DNA of 64,000 bases from Jaltomata sinuosa (GCA_003996215.1 QJPP01000003.1:1364001-1428000), one strand, 5' to 3'. Shown: positions 1-13,261, counted from the stretch's first letter. The notes: a model not told the origin generated them from the letters alone. A program made the numbers and translations.

Positions 1-851
1 GATTTTTTATTACGATTTGGATATTGAAAGTAATACTTGTATCTTGACTTAGTTCTTATTCTTGTATTCGAGCATGCTATTGTCATCCTGTTTACTCCTT
101 CCCTTTTTACTTGAGGTTACCGGTATACCAACCGTCTTTCTGAAACTTCTTATATATATTGTTATTGCGAGGATACTAAGTGCATCTTTTCTTACTTTCA
201 CCTGTGCCTGTAATATATATTCTAGTGGCTGGCCATGTATGTTGTTTTCTGTTGTCTTCCTTTTGTGCTAGCTTCCATGTACTTCTTTGTTGCTTTTTCT
301 GTGACTACTTGCTTATTACTGCTTTTTTATCTTATATGTGCCCGGTCGGCCTATGATACCTACTGGGTACTATTTTCTTCGCATTTGGTGATCATACTAC
401 ACTCTGCATCTTCTAGTGCAGATCCTAGTATGGGCCCTCGCCGTTAGCTCGTGCATACTCATGCAAGAAGACATTTTAGACCATCTAGACTGAGGGTGAG
501 CTCTGGGCGGCCGGAGCTTGACTTTAGTTTATCTTTTGTATTTTGTACTCTCTTACTACTTAGAGACATTATGTATATATTATTTTGGATCCCTTTGTAC
601 TCTTTATATGTAGATTCGACTCTTATATACTATGATACCATGTTTTGGGTTTTGGTTTACCTTCCATATGTTATATATATACTTCTATTGTTACTTTTCT
701 TCTCGTATGACCCTTGCTTCCGCTTATATTAATTGTTCTTCCATTAAATTGTTAGATAGTTTCCCATTACTGGGTGTTTTGGGCTACGGAGATTGGTTCA
801 CTTACCGGGGGGTTATAGGTGCCATCATGACCAAGAAATCAGGTCGTGACA
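1..851 (+). repeat. Partial Tekay/Del-type LTR (3' part)
   Basis: This is the terminal part of a long LTR whose start lies left of the window. It ends in the LTR-style terminus GGTCGTGACA at 851. Reverse-complemented, it follows both LTRs of the element at 30719-42346 in the same order: the TGTCACGACC terminus, the GGTCATGATGGCACCTA stretch, the chain of short pyrimidine-rich segments, and the GAGCTCTGGGCGGCCGGAGC block (opposite strand of the block near 31010). No primer-binding site follows 851, so this is a 3' LTR or a solo LTR. Short open frames here are LTR noise. Confidence 0.8.
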
Positions 852-2486
852 TTTCTTCATGCTATGGTTTTTTCCCAAGGATCAAAAAAAAAATTCTTTA
901 TTTTTGTGTCGAACCGGGTGACATTTCCCTAAGATATATTGAGAGGCGACTTTCTTAAGGGAAAATGCCAAGTTTTAGTTTTTATTTTGAGTCTCTGTCG
1001 CACTTGTCTCAAATGGGACCACCAAAAAAAAATTGTGGCAAAAAAAGTTGGAAAATTGAAAAAAGAGGGGGAAATGATTTTTGAAAAAGCATTATTTTGT
1101 CATGACTTGCACACTCTCTATTTGGCTTGATTGATTCACAAATGAGTTATGCAAAACTAGGAATTGCTTGTCAAAAGTCATTCATTCTAATTGATTTGGG
1201 GACTAATTGTGAACTTCTTATGTTGTGATGCCTTGTATGGTAAGGTGTACTTTATTCTTTTGTATGCATGTCAGCCAGAACTTTCCCCGAGTGTGGTTCA
1301 AGGCAAAATCCTAGATGTTGCTTAGCTTGGCAGATGACCTTAGGCCCTTTTTGGACAATCACTTTACCCAAAAGTCCCTTCCCTTAATATTGATCCTAGT
1401 CAACTCCTTTTTTATTTTAATCTTTCCTTGGAACCCATGTTACACACCTCTACCTTCTTGAATTCTTGATATTGGCACACGTTCCTCCCTAATGACTAGC
1501 AATGAAAGTGTAGGCTAAAAGCCTATGTTTGGGGGCAAATATGAGTAAAAAATGGAATATGATGAGGCAAAAGCCAAAGTTTAAGGTTTGTGCATTGTTG
1601 ATGATAGAAGGAGGAATTGAGCTTAAATTATGAGGTAGCACCCTATGCTTATCGTGAGAAGTCATTGTTCTAAAGAAAGAACGATTGAAAGAAGAAAGAA
1701 TTAAGTGGTATTACCTCATAAGCTAAAGAAAAGGGTGTTTGGAATAATGGCTTGTTGGAGAAATTTGGATTGTGAGAGGGAGAAATAAGGTGAAGTCACT
1801 CAAAGATGTGAGCGATGCCCTTAAATTCCTAATGATAGCGTTAGGGAGTCTTAGTCACCCAAGCCAAACGAAATCCTCACCTTAACCCTAGCCTATATAA
1901 TTACCCATAAGTTCTTAGTTATTTCAAGCTTTGCAACTCTACATTAGTGGCAATTTACATAAAGGACAAGCCTATGGTTCTATTTGTGTGCACTTGAAAT
2001 TCTTTAAGAGAGTGAAAGTATTCGTGTTCCCTTATCATTCGTATATTATGAATTACATGATTGTGTGTGGGATTCTCTCTTGTGGTGAGTGGCATTGCAT
2101 CCTTTAAGTAAATAGTGAAGTCTTGATTTCAATTGAGAAGAATGAATGAGACAAGTTGTGTAGAAAATCTCGACGCAAACCTTGAAGGTTCATGCCAATG
2201 ACTTGAGAAGCTTGATGATCTTATTTTGAAAGAAAACTCCCCCTATTTTTGAATAAAAAGAATTTTCCCGAAAAAAAGAATTTTAAAGTGAGAAATTGTG
2301 CCTTATGTTCATGGTGGTACAAAATGAGTGAGTGTCTTTTGTTTTGAGTCCTTTGTGTCTTATTTTCTTGAGTCCTTAAGTTGGTATAGTCCTTTGTGCA
2401 TTTCTTGTGTCTTGAGAAGTTTGTGTCAATCCTTTGCCTTATGTGTGCTTTGCTTGAGGATAAGCAATAGTTCATGTTTGGAGGTT
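852..2486 (+). other. Probable Tat/Athila-type 3' untranslated region
   Basis: There is no coding signal. The stretch runs into a polypurine tract and a Tat-like LTR beginning at 2487. The phrase GCTTGAGGATAAGCAATAG followed by a purine-rich GTTTGGAGGTT just before TGATAAGTTGG is the usual arrangement at the 3' end of Athila/Tat elements. The text near 1500-1560 (the AAAGCCTATGTTTGGGGGCAAAT block) fits the same kind of 3' UTR. The element's gag-pol is missing: its 5' part is replaced by the LTR ending at 851. The left boundary is inferred only from that LTR end. Confidence 0.55.
2475..2486 (+). promoter_or_regulatory. Polypurine tract of Tat-type element
   Basis: The sequence GTTTGGAGGTTT lies directly before the LTR start TGATAAG. 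This is where plus-strand DNA synthesis would be primed in reverse transcription. The tract is interrupted by pyrimidines, as in decayed Athila/Tat copies. Confidence 0.5.
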
Positions 2487-3934
2487 TGATAAGTTGGTAA
2501 TCGACCAACTTATTTAGCTCTTATTCATGAATTATTGTCTTGATATTATATGATATAGAAGGATTTTATCAGGCACTCTTGATCAATGAAGAAAGAAAAG
2601 GATTTGAACCCAAATTAGCTAAAAATGGAAGCCAACTCATAAAGATAGCCGGAAGAGCAAAGATCTGCCATGATGTGCGAGCTGACCTGTGCATTACATG
2701 ATGGCACTTGAATTTTTCAGGTGCCAGCGCACAAGGAATCTGAAACACTGCCTAACAGTCATGCACATGTGCGTCGAAAGTCGTCAATGGCGATTGTATA
2801 TGCCCTCGCAGATAGGGTCGCAAGCAGCAAGAGTTTCATTGCATTTAAGAATTGGCACCTGTGCACTGAAAGTAACCATAGGTGAACGCATGTGCCTTTG
2901 CATGTGGTTTCGCAAGTGGCCTGAAAGGAAAAATAGTCCAGATTTTTTATGGCATAAGTGGAAAGCTTCTAAGACCCTTTTTGGAGGTTGTGCAAGGAAT
3001 ATACAGTAGTTCTTCAATTTCCAATAGGGAAAGTATTGAGAGTACAAGTTTTAGAGTTTTCTTCTTCTTTGTAATGAAAAACACCATTTTTGATACTTGA
3101 GCTTGGAATTTGAAGCTAGGTATTGAAGAATGAATGGAATTATTGAAAATCCAATTGGTATATTCTCTTGTTCCTTCATTATGAGTAGATAATTCAATTC
3201 TAGGGGTGTGTTCATGATGGGTGTTTGAATTTGGGAATAGGTGTTGATTATTTTGGTTTATAATTGATTATTATGTGTGGGTCTATTGAATCCTTTACAT
3301 TTAATTATAAAATTGATGGTTGCAAATATTAATTTAGCTTACGAATTATGTGCTTGCTTAATAAAGAAGTTCAATAATTGGGTAAGGATTCAATAGTGGA
3401 GATTTTAGATTTCCACCATAAATTGAGGCTAAAAATAGCTTTATTTAGGAAATTTCCACCTAAGAGTTGAGGCTAGAGATAGCTTGGCTCACCTAAGCCA
3501 ATTGGTTAGGTTGTTGCTCAGTTGTGGGGTTCTAAAGAGACCATAGTGTATATATGCTTAGTGGATTGAAAAACTACTAAATATAACTTAAACAAAGGCT
3601 AGCCGCACTAGTGATTGATAATTTGCTTGAATAATCAACTCCTATCCCATTCGTGACCCCATTTGAAGCATACCCCTAGTCTTCCAATCTTGATTAGACA
3701 CTCGTGTTTAAGTTTTTGTTTTGTTATAATTTGAACTTAGCTTTCAAAAACAATTCCCCCATTTTAGTTATTTGCTTGAACAATTCACTTAGTCTTGTGC
3801 ATCAACTTGAAAATTAGTGGTTAATCTCCGCACCATTCTCTGTGGATTCAACTGCGACTCGCATTAGGTTATTTGATTATTTTGTTCGATGAGCGTTCCA
3901 ACATCCTTCAGGAGCGTTATTTTGGACGTCATCA
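2487..3934 (+). repeat. Tat/Athila-type LTR (3' LTR or solo)
   Basis: It begins TGATAAGTTGGTAATC, nearly the same as the LTR at 28979 (TGATAAGTTGGTATTC). It shares that copy's internal order: a dyad-rich block (about 2670-2930), a GGGTCTATTGAATCC stretch, and an AGGCTAGAGATAGCT-type block. The end is taken as ATCA at 3934, where degenerate pol sequence of another element starts; the alternative end, GCGTTAT at about 3920, is also possible. Length is about 1.45 kb, against 1414 bp for the second copy. The dyad-rich block holds imperfect hairpins around GTGCATTACATGATGGCAC. Confidence 0.7.
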
Positions 3935-6701
3935 GTGTTAGAGGAGCATCAAGTTATAGTGGAGTTCAAAATCATACATATTCTCAAGGGGGTAAAAAAT
4001 AATTTGGAGACTTTGCTTCATATGGTTACAGGTACACTGTACATCTTTTTGCATAATGTATATGCATTAATTGATCTGATTTGTATAGTATCTTATGTCA
4101 CTCCATTGAATTATGTGATGTTTGAAAGAAAGCCAGAATTATTAGTTAAACCATTGGAAGTGTATGCTAGTTTACAAGTCTATTATAGCTTAAAAAAAGT
4201 CTATCGTAATTGCATAGTAACTGTTACTAATCATAATACATTGGCTAATGTTGTTGATCTAGAAATAGTAGATTTTGATGTTATAATGGGTATGGATTGG
4301 TTGGATTCTTTTTGTGCTATGGTAGATTGTCGAGCTAAGAGGGTACATTTCAATTTTCCAAAAGAGGAAGTCCTTGAATGGAGAGGTAATATTGGGGTGC
4401 CAAGAGGTAAGTTTATTTCTTATTTCAGGAAAAGAAGGTGATGTCCAAAGGGTACATATGTCATCTAGTGAGATTGAGAGATGTAGATGCAGAATGACTA
4501 ACTCCTTAATTCGTTTCAATGATAAGTGAATTTTCTAATGTATTTCCCGAAGAACATCAAGGTTTGCCTCTAGAAAAGAATTAGATTTTGGTATTTATAT
4601 AATTTTAGAAACTCATCCTATCTCCATTTCTCCATATAGAATAGCCTTGGCAAAATTATGATAATTGAAGGAGCAACTAAAAGACTTATTAGAAATAGTA
4701 TAGCACCAGTGTTATTTGTACATAAGAAGGATGGCTTGTTTAGAATGTGTATTGACTAATGTAAGTTGAATAAGGTGACGATTAAGAACAAATATCATAT
4801 CTCTAGAATTGATGATTTGTTTGAACAGTTACAGGGTGCTAAGTGTTTCTCAAGATTGACTTGAGGTTGGGTTATCAACAAGTAAGGGTCAAAGAGAAAC
4901 ATATACCAAAGATAGATTTTTGAAAACATTATGGTCATTTTGTATTTTTAGTTATGTCATTAGGGCTAACAAATGCACCAGAAGCTCTTATAGATTTGAT
5001 GAATAGGGTGTTGAATCCATTCTTGGATGTGTTCGTGATAGTGTTTATAGATGATAATTTGGTGTATTCAAGATTGAAATAGGACCATGCTAATAACTTT
5101 TGGTAGGTGTTACATATTCTTCATGATCTTAAGTTGTACGCAAAGCTCTCTTAATGTGAGTTTTTGTTAAAATTATGTGGCTTTCTTGGGTCACATTGTA
5201 TACAATGAAGGAATAAGGGTTGACACTCTAAAGATAGAAGTTGTAGGCCAAGACCTACAATGCTTATGGAGGTTCGTAGTTTCCTTGGGTTGGCAAGTTA
5301 TTATAGAAGGTTTGTTGAAGGATTTTCTTACATTTATTCACCCTTAAAAAAGCTAACACACAAATCTTCCAAATTTTAATAGAGTGATGCATATCAAAGA
5401 AACTTCCAAGAGCTGAAGAATAAGTTGACTTCCATACTCATATGGGTACTTCCAGAAGGCACAAAAGGGTATGTAGTGTATTATGATGCTTAGGGAGTTG
5501 GCCTATGATGTGCATTGATGCAGCATGGTAAAGCAATAGCTTATGCCTTAAGACAGTTGCAGTCACATGATAAAAATATCCAACCCCTGATCTTGATCTA
5601 GCAGCGATTGTGTTTTCTTTGAAAATATGGAGCCATATTTGTATGGGGCTTATGTTGACTTATATATTGATCACAAGAGTTTGAAATATATTTTTAAATA
5701 GAAGAACCTGAATCTGAGATGGCGAAGATGGCTTGAGCTATTAAAATATTATAATGTTTATATCTTGTATCATCTGAGGAAAGCAAATGTGGTAGCTGAT
5801 GTATTATGTCATAAAATAGTGATAAGAACTTATGGTAAGTCCATGGAAAGAAAAAGGATAGCTGAGGATCTATACAAACTATCTAGCTTTGGGGTTTTCC
5901 TTCTTGAATCTCTGGATGAAAGGGTTATTGTAAAAATTACGACAGAATCTTCATTAGTGGTTGAAGGAAAAGAAGAAGCAATGTAACGATCCTATTCTAT
6001 TAAAGCTTAAGGAGATTGTACAATAAGGTATGACAAATACATTTGAGCTTACGCATGACGGAGTACTCCGATGTCAACCAGATTATGTGTACCTAATATA
6101 GATGGAGTAAGAAAGAGAATTATTAAGGAAGCACATCATTCAAGGTACTCTGTACATATGGGGTCAACCAAAATGTATCATTACTTGAAAGAAATGTATT
6201 GGTGGATGAAATAAACAAGAATATCTTAGAATTTGTTGCTCAATATCAAAATTGTCAACAAGTTAAAGTAGAGCACCAAAAGCCCAAAGGTTATATGCAA
6301 TGTATAGAGCTTCCCATTTGGAAGTAGGACATGATCCATATGGATTTCTTCACTGGTTTGCTTGCTCATTTAGAAGTTTTATTCTAAATGGGTAATTGCT
6401 GATAGACTTACCAAATCAACGCACTTCTTGTAGACAAGACTACTTATACAGTTGAAGAGTATGAAAGGTTGTATTGTAAAGAGATAGTTTGCCTACATGG
6501 AGTCCCAATCACTATAAATTCTAATACGGGTGCTCAGTTCACCACAAGTTATTAGAAGTCATTTTAGATAAGTTCGGGAATGCAAGTGAATATAAGTATA
6601 GCCTTTCATATTCAAATGGATGGTCAGGTAGAATGTACAATCCAAACACTTGAGGATATGTTGTGAGCTTGTGTATTGGACTTCAAAGGTAGGTGGGATG
6701 A
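3935..6701 (+). pseudogene. Degenerate Tekay/Del-type pol
   Basis: Heavily decayed pol of a Ty3/gypsy chromovirus-like element, with many stops and frameshifts. Domains appear in the expected order. Protease is at about 4020-4430; the family D-[ST]-G site is replaced, reading ALIDLICIVSYVT, while the later FDVIMGMDWL stretch is kept. Reverse transcriptase is at about 4560-5200, with VFIDDNLVYSR at 5040-5073 keeping the Asp pair. RNase H lies at about 5400-5830. Integrase runs from about 6090 to 6701. The first catalytic Asp (HMDFFTG) and the Glu (DGQVECTIQ) remain, but the second Asp has become Asn (INSNTGAQF). It stops abruptly where a minus-strand LTR begins, so the integrase C-terminus and chromodomain are lost. 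Confidence 0.85.
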
Positions 6702-8800
6702 TGTCATTCCCCGAGGCTATCCCCTACACATAACACGGGACCTAGTATCACAGGTGACCTCAAGCTAACCCTGAATCTGGCATATCACAAGTATACTGAG
6801 ATAACTCTAAACAAACGAAAGCATAACTAAATAAAGCATATAATATCTAGAAAGAATTCAACTGAAAATATCTGAACAAATAACTGTCTGAAAAGTAGAA
6901 CAACCCAAATCAACTGAGTCTTACTCGATGTTTAAAAGCCTCTAATACTGACGAGCTACTGGGATAAGTCACCAGCTAACTCCAAATATTGAAAATAAGG
7001 ACAAACTGACTAATTCAAAAAGCATGTAAAAGATATGTTCTAGGATGATGAGGACTCACCACTGGCTGCTACTGAGGTGGCACTAGTATGCACTAATCAA
7101 GTGGCTAAAACTGAGAACCTAAACCTTCATCATGATAGGATGCAACACATAGAGTATGCGTCAGTACTTTGAATGTACTGAGCATGAGGGATATGCAAGG
7201 TTGACTGAAATGTAAATATGCTAAAATACTGAAAAGCTGTAAACTAAACTAAACTGTAGTACATAGGCCCAAAATATAATCATGCATAAGTAGTTGAAAT
7301 GCAAGAGTAATTTGGAAACATGCTGAAAGTTGAAAGTAAACATAACTGAGGGCCTAATGCACATTACTGTAACTAACACTGTGGGAGAGTCTATTAATTG
7401 ACATAAACCACGTGAGCTAAATGTGGAGTCCGATGTATACGCCTCATCGAGAGGACTCAATATATCTTGTCAGGGTATAAAGGCATGGCTGATGTGATCA
7501 CTATTTCTGAGGCCCAACTGTGGAGCTAAATAACCTACGATGGCACGTAGTTCTGGGACTTTAAGGGTATGCTGACTCTAGTCCAACTCGGTGCTAAACA
7601 CTACTCCCAAACTGAATACTAATAGTTCAATTTAAAACTGGAATCCTGAGTTTTTGAGTCAGGGATACACTAGTCTGAAATCTCTATTTTTCTAAAATGC
7701 TGTAGTAGACTAAAAATTGGCTAAATTATGCTTTTAAAACTCATACTGATAATCTATGTTGAAATTTGAAGGAAATATAATACTTTAGAAAAATCCTACA
7801 ATTTAGAACTAATTTCTTGATTTCTCAAGTCATGGGCGAAACTCATGCAAACCATTAAAACATATTGTGATTTCTATAAAACAGGATATAAATCATGTGA
7901 GAATCATAAGAACTAAATTCTAGGAGAATTGGAATAATTAGGTAGGAACCATAGTTCTTAAATTCCTGGAAAAATGTAAAAAAACTAAGAGATTTTGGGC
8001 ATAAGGGTGGACTGAACCCTTACTGAATACCCACATACCTGGTAGAAGGAGATTTTTCAAAAAAATCTAAAGTTGAAGCTTGGAGGAGAATGACCTAGGT
8101 CTGAAATTTTGGAGAAGAACGCTCTTTTCTAAGTTGAGAGGAGGAATGAGGAGAACTGATGTGTTTTGGAGGATTAGACTTAATAAAAGAAGCTTAAGGC
8201 TATTTATAGTCGGAGCTAAAATAAAAAGGAAAGGTCTAAAATAACCCTGAGAAACTAATTTAAAAACTGCTAGAAAATTTACGACTAGGTTCCACGGATA
8301 GGTTTCCACGATTCGTGGAAACTTCCATGACTCGTGGAACCCTGTCGTGGTTCCTGGGCAATTATTCTTGACTGCGGGTCTGATAACCACGAGCCAGGTT
8401 CACTGCTCATGAAACTATCCATGGCTCATGGAACCTGCTCATAGTTCCTGAGGGATTTGATGACCCTCAGGTCTGAGTTCCACGGGTGGAATCCACGACG
8501 CATGAACTGTTCTTCGGTCTGTGTTTCTAACTCATGAAACTGACCCCAACTTGCTGGCCTTTGACTGAGTTCCATGAGGCCATTCCACAACCTGTGGTCC
8601 TGTTCATGGTTCGTGGACTTGGTTCGTATTTTAGGTCTTGAGGGATTTGTCTGCAGGACTGATTCCATGGATGGATACCACAGTCCGTGGACTGTTCCAT
8701 GACCCATGGAACTAGTTCGTGGTTCCTGATCTGGCTTGGATAGTTCAAAATTTTAAGTTTTCTAGGCTAGTTCTAGGCTTAGGATATCTAGGGTGTTACA
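6702..8800 (-). repeat. 3' LTR of minus-strand Tekay/Del-type element
   Basis: Read on the minus strand it starts TGTAACACCCTAG at 8800 and ends GGGGAATGACA at 6702, a TG...CA LTR of 2099 bp. The pattern matches the LTR at 22223-24269: a dyad-rich U3 first, then a long AT-rich middle, and a GTGGTCTC/AGGGTTAGCTT-like stretch ending in GGGGATAGCCTC. Its inner edge meets a polypurine tract at 8801, so it is the 3' LTR. Its outer edge cuts the integrase of the plus-strand pol at 3935-6701. The block 8280-8720 carries perfect and near-perfect hairpins (for example 8302-8322). Confidence 0.85.
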
Positions 8801-8813
8801 ATATCTCCCCCTT
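8801..8813 (-). promoter_or_regulatory. Polypurine tract of minus-strand element
   Basis: On the minus strand the sequence is AAGGGGGAGATAT directly against the LTR start TGTAACACC. This is the standard plus-strand primer position for a Ty3/gypsy element and fixes the orientation of the LTR at 6702-8800. Confidence 0.85.
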
Positions 8814-8820
8814 GGGATCA

Positions 8821-11650
8821 TTCATCCTCGAATGAAGACTATAACAATCTGAGTTTGGAGAGAAGGAGCTGCAGTCCCTATCACTGAGTACTAAAAGTTG
8901 ATTTCTAACTGAAATAGGTTCTAAGTACATGAAAGAGCGCTGAAATTCATGAATAGTTGATGGAACATGATTGAGACTAAAATACGCATGAGAATAAGCT
9001 GAGAAATTGGAGAGGAACTATTACCTCAAGCTAAAGCTGGATCGAAAGGGAAGAGGTGTGGGTACTTGTCATCATGGATGCTTCTGCTTCCCAAGTAGCT
9101 CCCTCAACAGACTGGTTCCTCCAAAGAACTTTTACTGAAGTGACTTCATTATTTCTCAGCCTTCGAATTTGAAGATCAAGGATCTAAACTGGGACCTCTT
9201 CGTAAGAGAGATTGTCCTTCACACCCACCCTCTCTAAGGGAACAACTAAAGCTGGATCACCAATGCATTTCTTCAACAAGGATACATGGAATATGGGGTG
9301 CACCGATGCTATGTCTGCGGGCAACTCTAACTCATAAGACACATTTCCAACTCTCCTCAGAATCCTGTAAGGGCCTACATATCAGGGACTAAGCTTCCCC
9401 TTCTTACTCAATCTCATCATACCCTTCATGGGTGATACTTTCAGAAAAACTCAATCATCAACCTCAAACTCTAGCTCCCTTCTTCTCACATCTGCATAAA
9501 ATTTTGGATGACTTTGATTTGCCTTCAACCTTTCTTTAATAAGATGAACCTTCTCCATAGTCTCATAGATTGAATTTGGCCCTATCAAAGCTGCTTCACC
9601 TACCTCAAACCAGCCTAGAGCTGATATACACCTCCGCCCGTAAAGTACCTCATACCGGGCCATATGAATGCTAGAGTGAAAACAGTTATTATAGGAAAAC
9701 TCTATAAGAGGTAAGTGATCATCCTAATTACCTTTAAAAGTCAATTACACAAGCTCTCAACATGTCCTCTAAGGTCTGAATAGTATGCTCTGCTTGACCA
9801 TCTGTCTGTGGGTGAAAAGCTATACTAAGATTAACCTGAGTACCAAGACCATTCTAAAACGATCTCCAAAACTGAGATGTGAAGTGAGTATCCCTATATG
9901 AGATGATGGATAAGGGAACTCCATGCAACCTGACTATCTAACGGATGTAGAGTATGGCGTAGTCCTATGCTGAATCGGTAGTCTTGACAGCTAAGAAGTG
10001 GGCTGATTTAGACACCCTGTCTACAATCACCCAAATATAATCATGTTGTCTGCGAGTACGAGTTAGGCCTATAATATTGTCCATATTGATCACCTCCCAC
10101 TTCCAAGTGGGAATGTCTATTTCCTGAGTCATACCACCTGGTCGCTGATGTTCTACCTTCACTTGCTAACAGTTGGGACAATTAGCCACAAAATCAGCAA
10201 TATCCCTCTTCATACCATTCCACCAATAGACTTCACATAGGTCACGGTACATCTTTGTGGCACCATGATGGATGGAATACCCAGAGCTATGAGCCTCTGT
10301 CAAAATTTACTGCCTTAAGTCACTGACATTAGGAAGACATAGCTAACCCTGATAATGAAGTACACCATCTCCCCCTTGTGAAAAAACCACTACTCTCTAT
10401 TGCTGGACAGCACCTTTTAGCTGAAGTAAGATGGGATCACTGTCTTGCTTTTCTTTTACCTCATCTACCAATGAAGACTCCGACCCATTCTGATTAACAA
10501 CACCATTTTTTGATAAATTTGTGAGGCGAACCCCTAATCGAGCAAGCATGTAAACATCCTTGGCTAATTCCTTCTTTCTTTCCTTAACCTGTGACACACT
10601 CCCCATGGACAACATGCTAAGTTCATACACTACTACGCTTTTCTTACCCGATGGTAAAGCATGCTCATGTCATAGTCCTTGAGAAGCTCTAGCCACCTTC
10701 TCTGATGAAGATTCAGTTTCTGGGTGAATACATACTGAAGGCTCTTGTGGTCAGTAAACACATCTACATGTACACCATACAAGTAGTGTCTCCAAATTTT
10801 CAAGGCAAAGACCACTACTGCAAACTCAAGATCATGAGTCGGGTAGTTCTTCTCATGAGTCTTGAGCTGTCTGGAGGCATATGCAATGACTTTACCATGC
10901 TGCATTAGAACACAACCGAGGACGACTCTGGACGCATCACAGTATACTATGAAACCATATGAACCCTCTGGAAGAGTCAAAACTGGGGTTGTGGTCAACC
11001 TAGTTTTCAACTCTTGGAAGTTTTTCTCACAATCATCTATATACTGCAACTTGACCTTCTTCTTAGTAAGCTTAGTCAATGGATGAAAACCCCTCAACAA
11101 ATCTCCTGTAGTAACCAGCCAAACCCAAAAAGCTTATAATGTTTGTTGGAGAGGTGGGTCTAGACACTACATGACCCAGAAAAGTGACTGACTATAACCA
11201 AAACTCACACTTACTGAATTTGGCAAAAAACTAGTGATCTTTGAGAGTTTGCAGCACCACTCTCAAATGATTAGCATGCTCCTTTTGACTCCGTGAGTAG
11301 ACAATAATATCATCTATTAAGACAATAATGAACATGTCTAAATACTTCTTGAACACCCTATTCATCAAGTCCATAAAAGCTGCAGGAGCATTCTTTAGTC
11401 CAAAAGACATAACCACAAATTCGTAGTGACCATACCGAGTTCTGAAGGCTGTCTTTGGAATGTCACACTCTCTAACTCTGAGCTGATGATAACCGGATCT
11501 GAGGTCAATCTTGGAGAAGTAGATGGCACCCTGAAGCTGGTCGAACAAGTCATCAATCCTGGGATGGGATACTTATTCTTGATTGTGACTTTGTTCAACT
11601 GACGGTAGTCTATGCACATCCTGAGGGAACTATCCTTTTTACGCATGCAC
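8821..11650 (-). pseudogene. Tekay/Del-type pol, 5' truncated and frameshifted
   Basis: Minus-strand pol of the element whose 3' LTR is at 6702-8800. Running from right to left: reverse transcriptase (about 11640-11231; LRMCIDYRQLNK, then VLIDDIIVYSR with both catalytic Asp kept), RNase H (about 11090-10633, with VYCDAS, FTDHKSLQY), integrase (about 10170-9450, with TWKWEVINMD and MARYEVLYGRRC), and a chromodomain-like tail near 9010-9230 (VKVLWRNQSVEGATWEAE). The recognisable pieces lie in at least two different frames, so several indels separate them, and in-frame stops occur too. Gag, protease and the 5' LTR are missing. The RT is cut just upstream of KKDSSLRMC near 11645, where Tat-type sequence takes over. 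Confidence 0.85.
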
Positions 11651-11861
11651 TTTTGATGGTGCGGATTGCACCAGCGTCGCACCTCAGTAGAAAAAATTCT
11701 TGAAGGTTCTGTTGGCATGTGCGATAGCACATGCGACACACACTCTTCCTAGTGTGTTTTGCATGTGGTTCGCATAAGACAACAAACACCTACTTTGCTT
11801 TCTAATCTGTTGCATTCCACCCTTCGTATATTTTGTTTTATTTTTGGCTCACAATATTTAG
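11651..11861 (+). repeat. Dyad-rich spacer upstream of Tat extra ORF
   Basis: This short non-coding stretch joins the truncated RT to the extra ORF. It contains clustered inverted repeats, the clearest being GCATGTGC-GATA-GCACATGC at 11715-11734 (8-bp arms, 4-nt loop, perfect), with looser GGTGCGGATTGCACC copies around 11657. The motif resembles the GCGATAGCAC units in the Tat LTR near 29220. A similar repeat-rich spacer stands upstream of the second extra ORF at 20070. Confidence 0.6.
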
Positions 11862-13261
11862 ATGCAGACTATGTCTTCTAGCAGGAGATACCCTGGAAAC
11901 CAAGCAAGGCAAAGATCAGCCGCAGATGAAGCAAGGCTCCGCTTTGGGGTAGAGTGCATGAGAACCTACTACACCCGGGATAAAAATAGAACGTTTAATG
12001 TGGAGTAGAGCTTTAATCTAGGGGAGGTTGGTGATGAGATACCCAATATGCACCACCAGTTTGCTACTAGAGGGTGGCAGCCATTTCAAGATGTACCCAG
12101 GGGATACTATGAAGAAATAGTCCGCAAATTCTTTTCGGCTTACCAAGCCATACAGTATTCCAAAGGCTATAAAGGCCCAAAAGACAAGTTCCCCAATCTT
12201 GATGTTGTCACTTTCAGAGGCAAGAAAGTGTTTGTCACCCCTGATGCAATCAATGCTATATATTAGGGACACCCAATTGACCCTGCACCATCCCTGATGG
12301 TTAGAATGATTGTAGAGGTCAAGCCATATCAAGATACAGCTTGCACCATTGCTCTAGGCACACCTGTGTGGTCCACCATGGGAGGCGATATACCGAGGAG
12401 ATCATTCGTATTTGAGGCGCGGCTTTGGTATGATCTAGTGCGCAACCGTATTCTCCCCTCTAAGAATGACCAAAAGATAACTCAAGAGGGTGCCATTCTA
12501 ATTGAGGCTATCATAAAGGGGGAGCATATAAACTTTGGAGAGGTGGCTCCAATGGTAATCCAGAGGAAAGCTCATCGCGGAAATGACTCCTTTCCTTTCC
12601 CGGTCCTGATCACTAAGTTGTGTGCTAAAGCGGATGTTCCTATTATCCTGTGCGACAAGTTCACTCATGCATCGGGTTCATCAATATTGATAAGAAGATA
12701 GAAAGGGATGCCCCTAGATTCAAGAGGCAAATGATGGAGCAGCTGAGTGAGATTGACAGGGATGAGCCTAGTGCTAGATCAGACATTTCTTCTCCCTCTC
12801 GGGACACTTCGGAGGCATGCCCATATGCCACCGCACCCTCTATGACAAAGAGTGGTCTTTATGATATGGTTGATAGAACTCATAGTCATGAGAAGCAACT
12901 GGCGGGCTTAGCCACATAACTACCGAGAATGATCAGTGCAGTGAAGGGGGTGGTTGATAGTCTGAACACGTTGTGCAAGCGGGTTGATGTTATGGAAGGG
13001 GAAATATCAAAACTCCAGAAAGATATTAACAAGTCCAAAGGCAAAGATTCGGTAGTGGAAGCTGATTTGACCACATTGCCTCCACCCAGGAGGATTCCCG
13101 GCCCGTTGAATAACTTATTTGCTTCATATGCATCCGAGGAGCTTCCCGGTCATGCTGATCAAGAGCTGGATGATGTTGAGAACCCCGAGTTTCAGAGAGT
13201 GCTTCGTGACTCCACATTTTTGGCAAACTTTAACACCTCGAAAATGTATCCAACTATCTAA
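11862..13261 (+). pseudogene. Tat-element extra ORF, putative plant transposon protein domain
   Basis: An open frame from ATG at 11862, carried through in-frame stops near 12006 and 12264 and then shifted into another frame near 12655, with a further stop at 12917. The middle has features I associate with the 'putative plant transposon protein' domain: a FEARLWYDLVRNRILPS-like segment and a FPFPVLITKLCAKADVP segment. A predicted coiled coil follows (about 12930-13030, LNTLCKRVDVMEGEISKLQ), then a Pro- and Glu-rich tail. The second extra ORF (20070-22014) shares the same order and the FPCLVTKQCALAKVP segment. In Tat-lineage retrotransposons such ORFs sit beside gag-pol. Its function is unknown. 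Domain naming is from memory and unchecked. Confidence 0.65.

Noticed and set aside
1..960. Several hydrophobic open frames that look like membrane proteins
   Set aside because: They come from T-rich LTR sequence; the same stretches occur in the two LTRs of the central element.
12018..12332. Minus-strand open frame over the first extra ORF
   Set aside because: The plus strand carries the domain-like segments here, and the minus reading has no recognisable feature.
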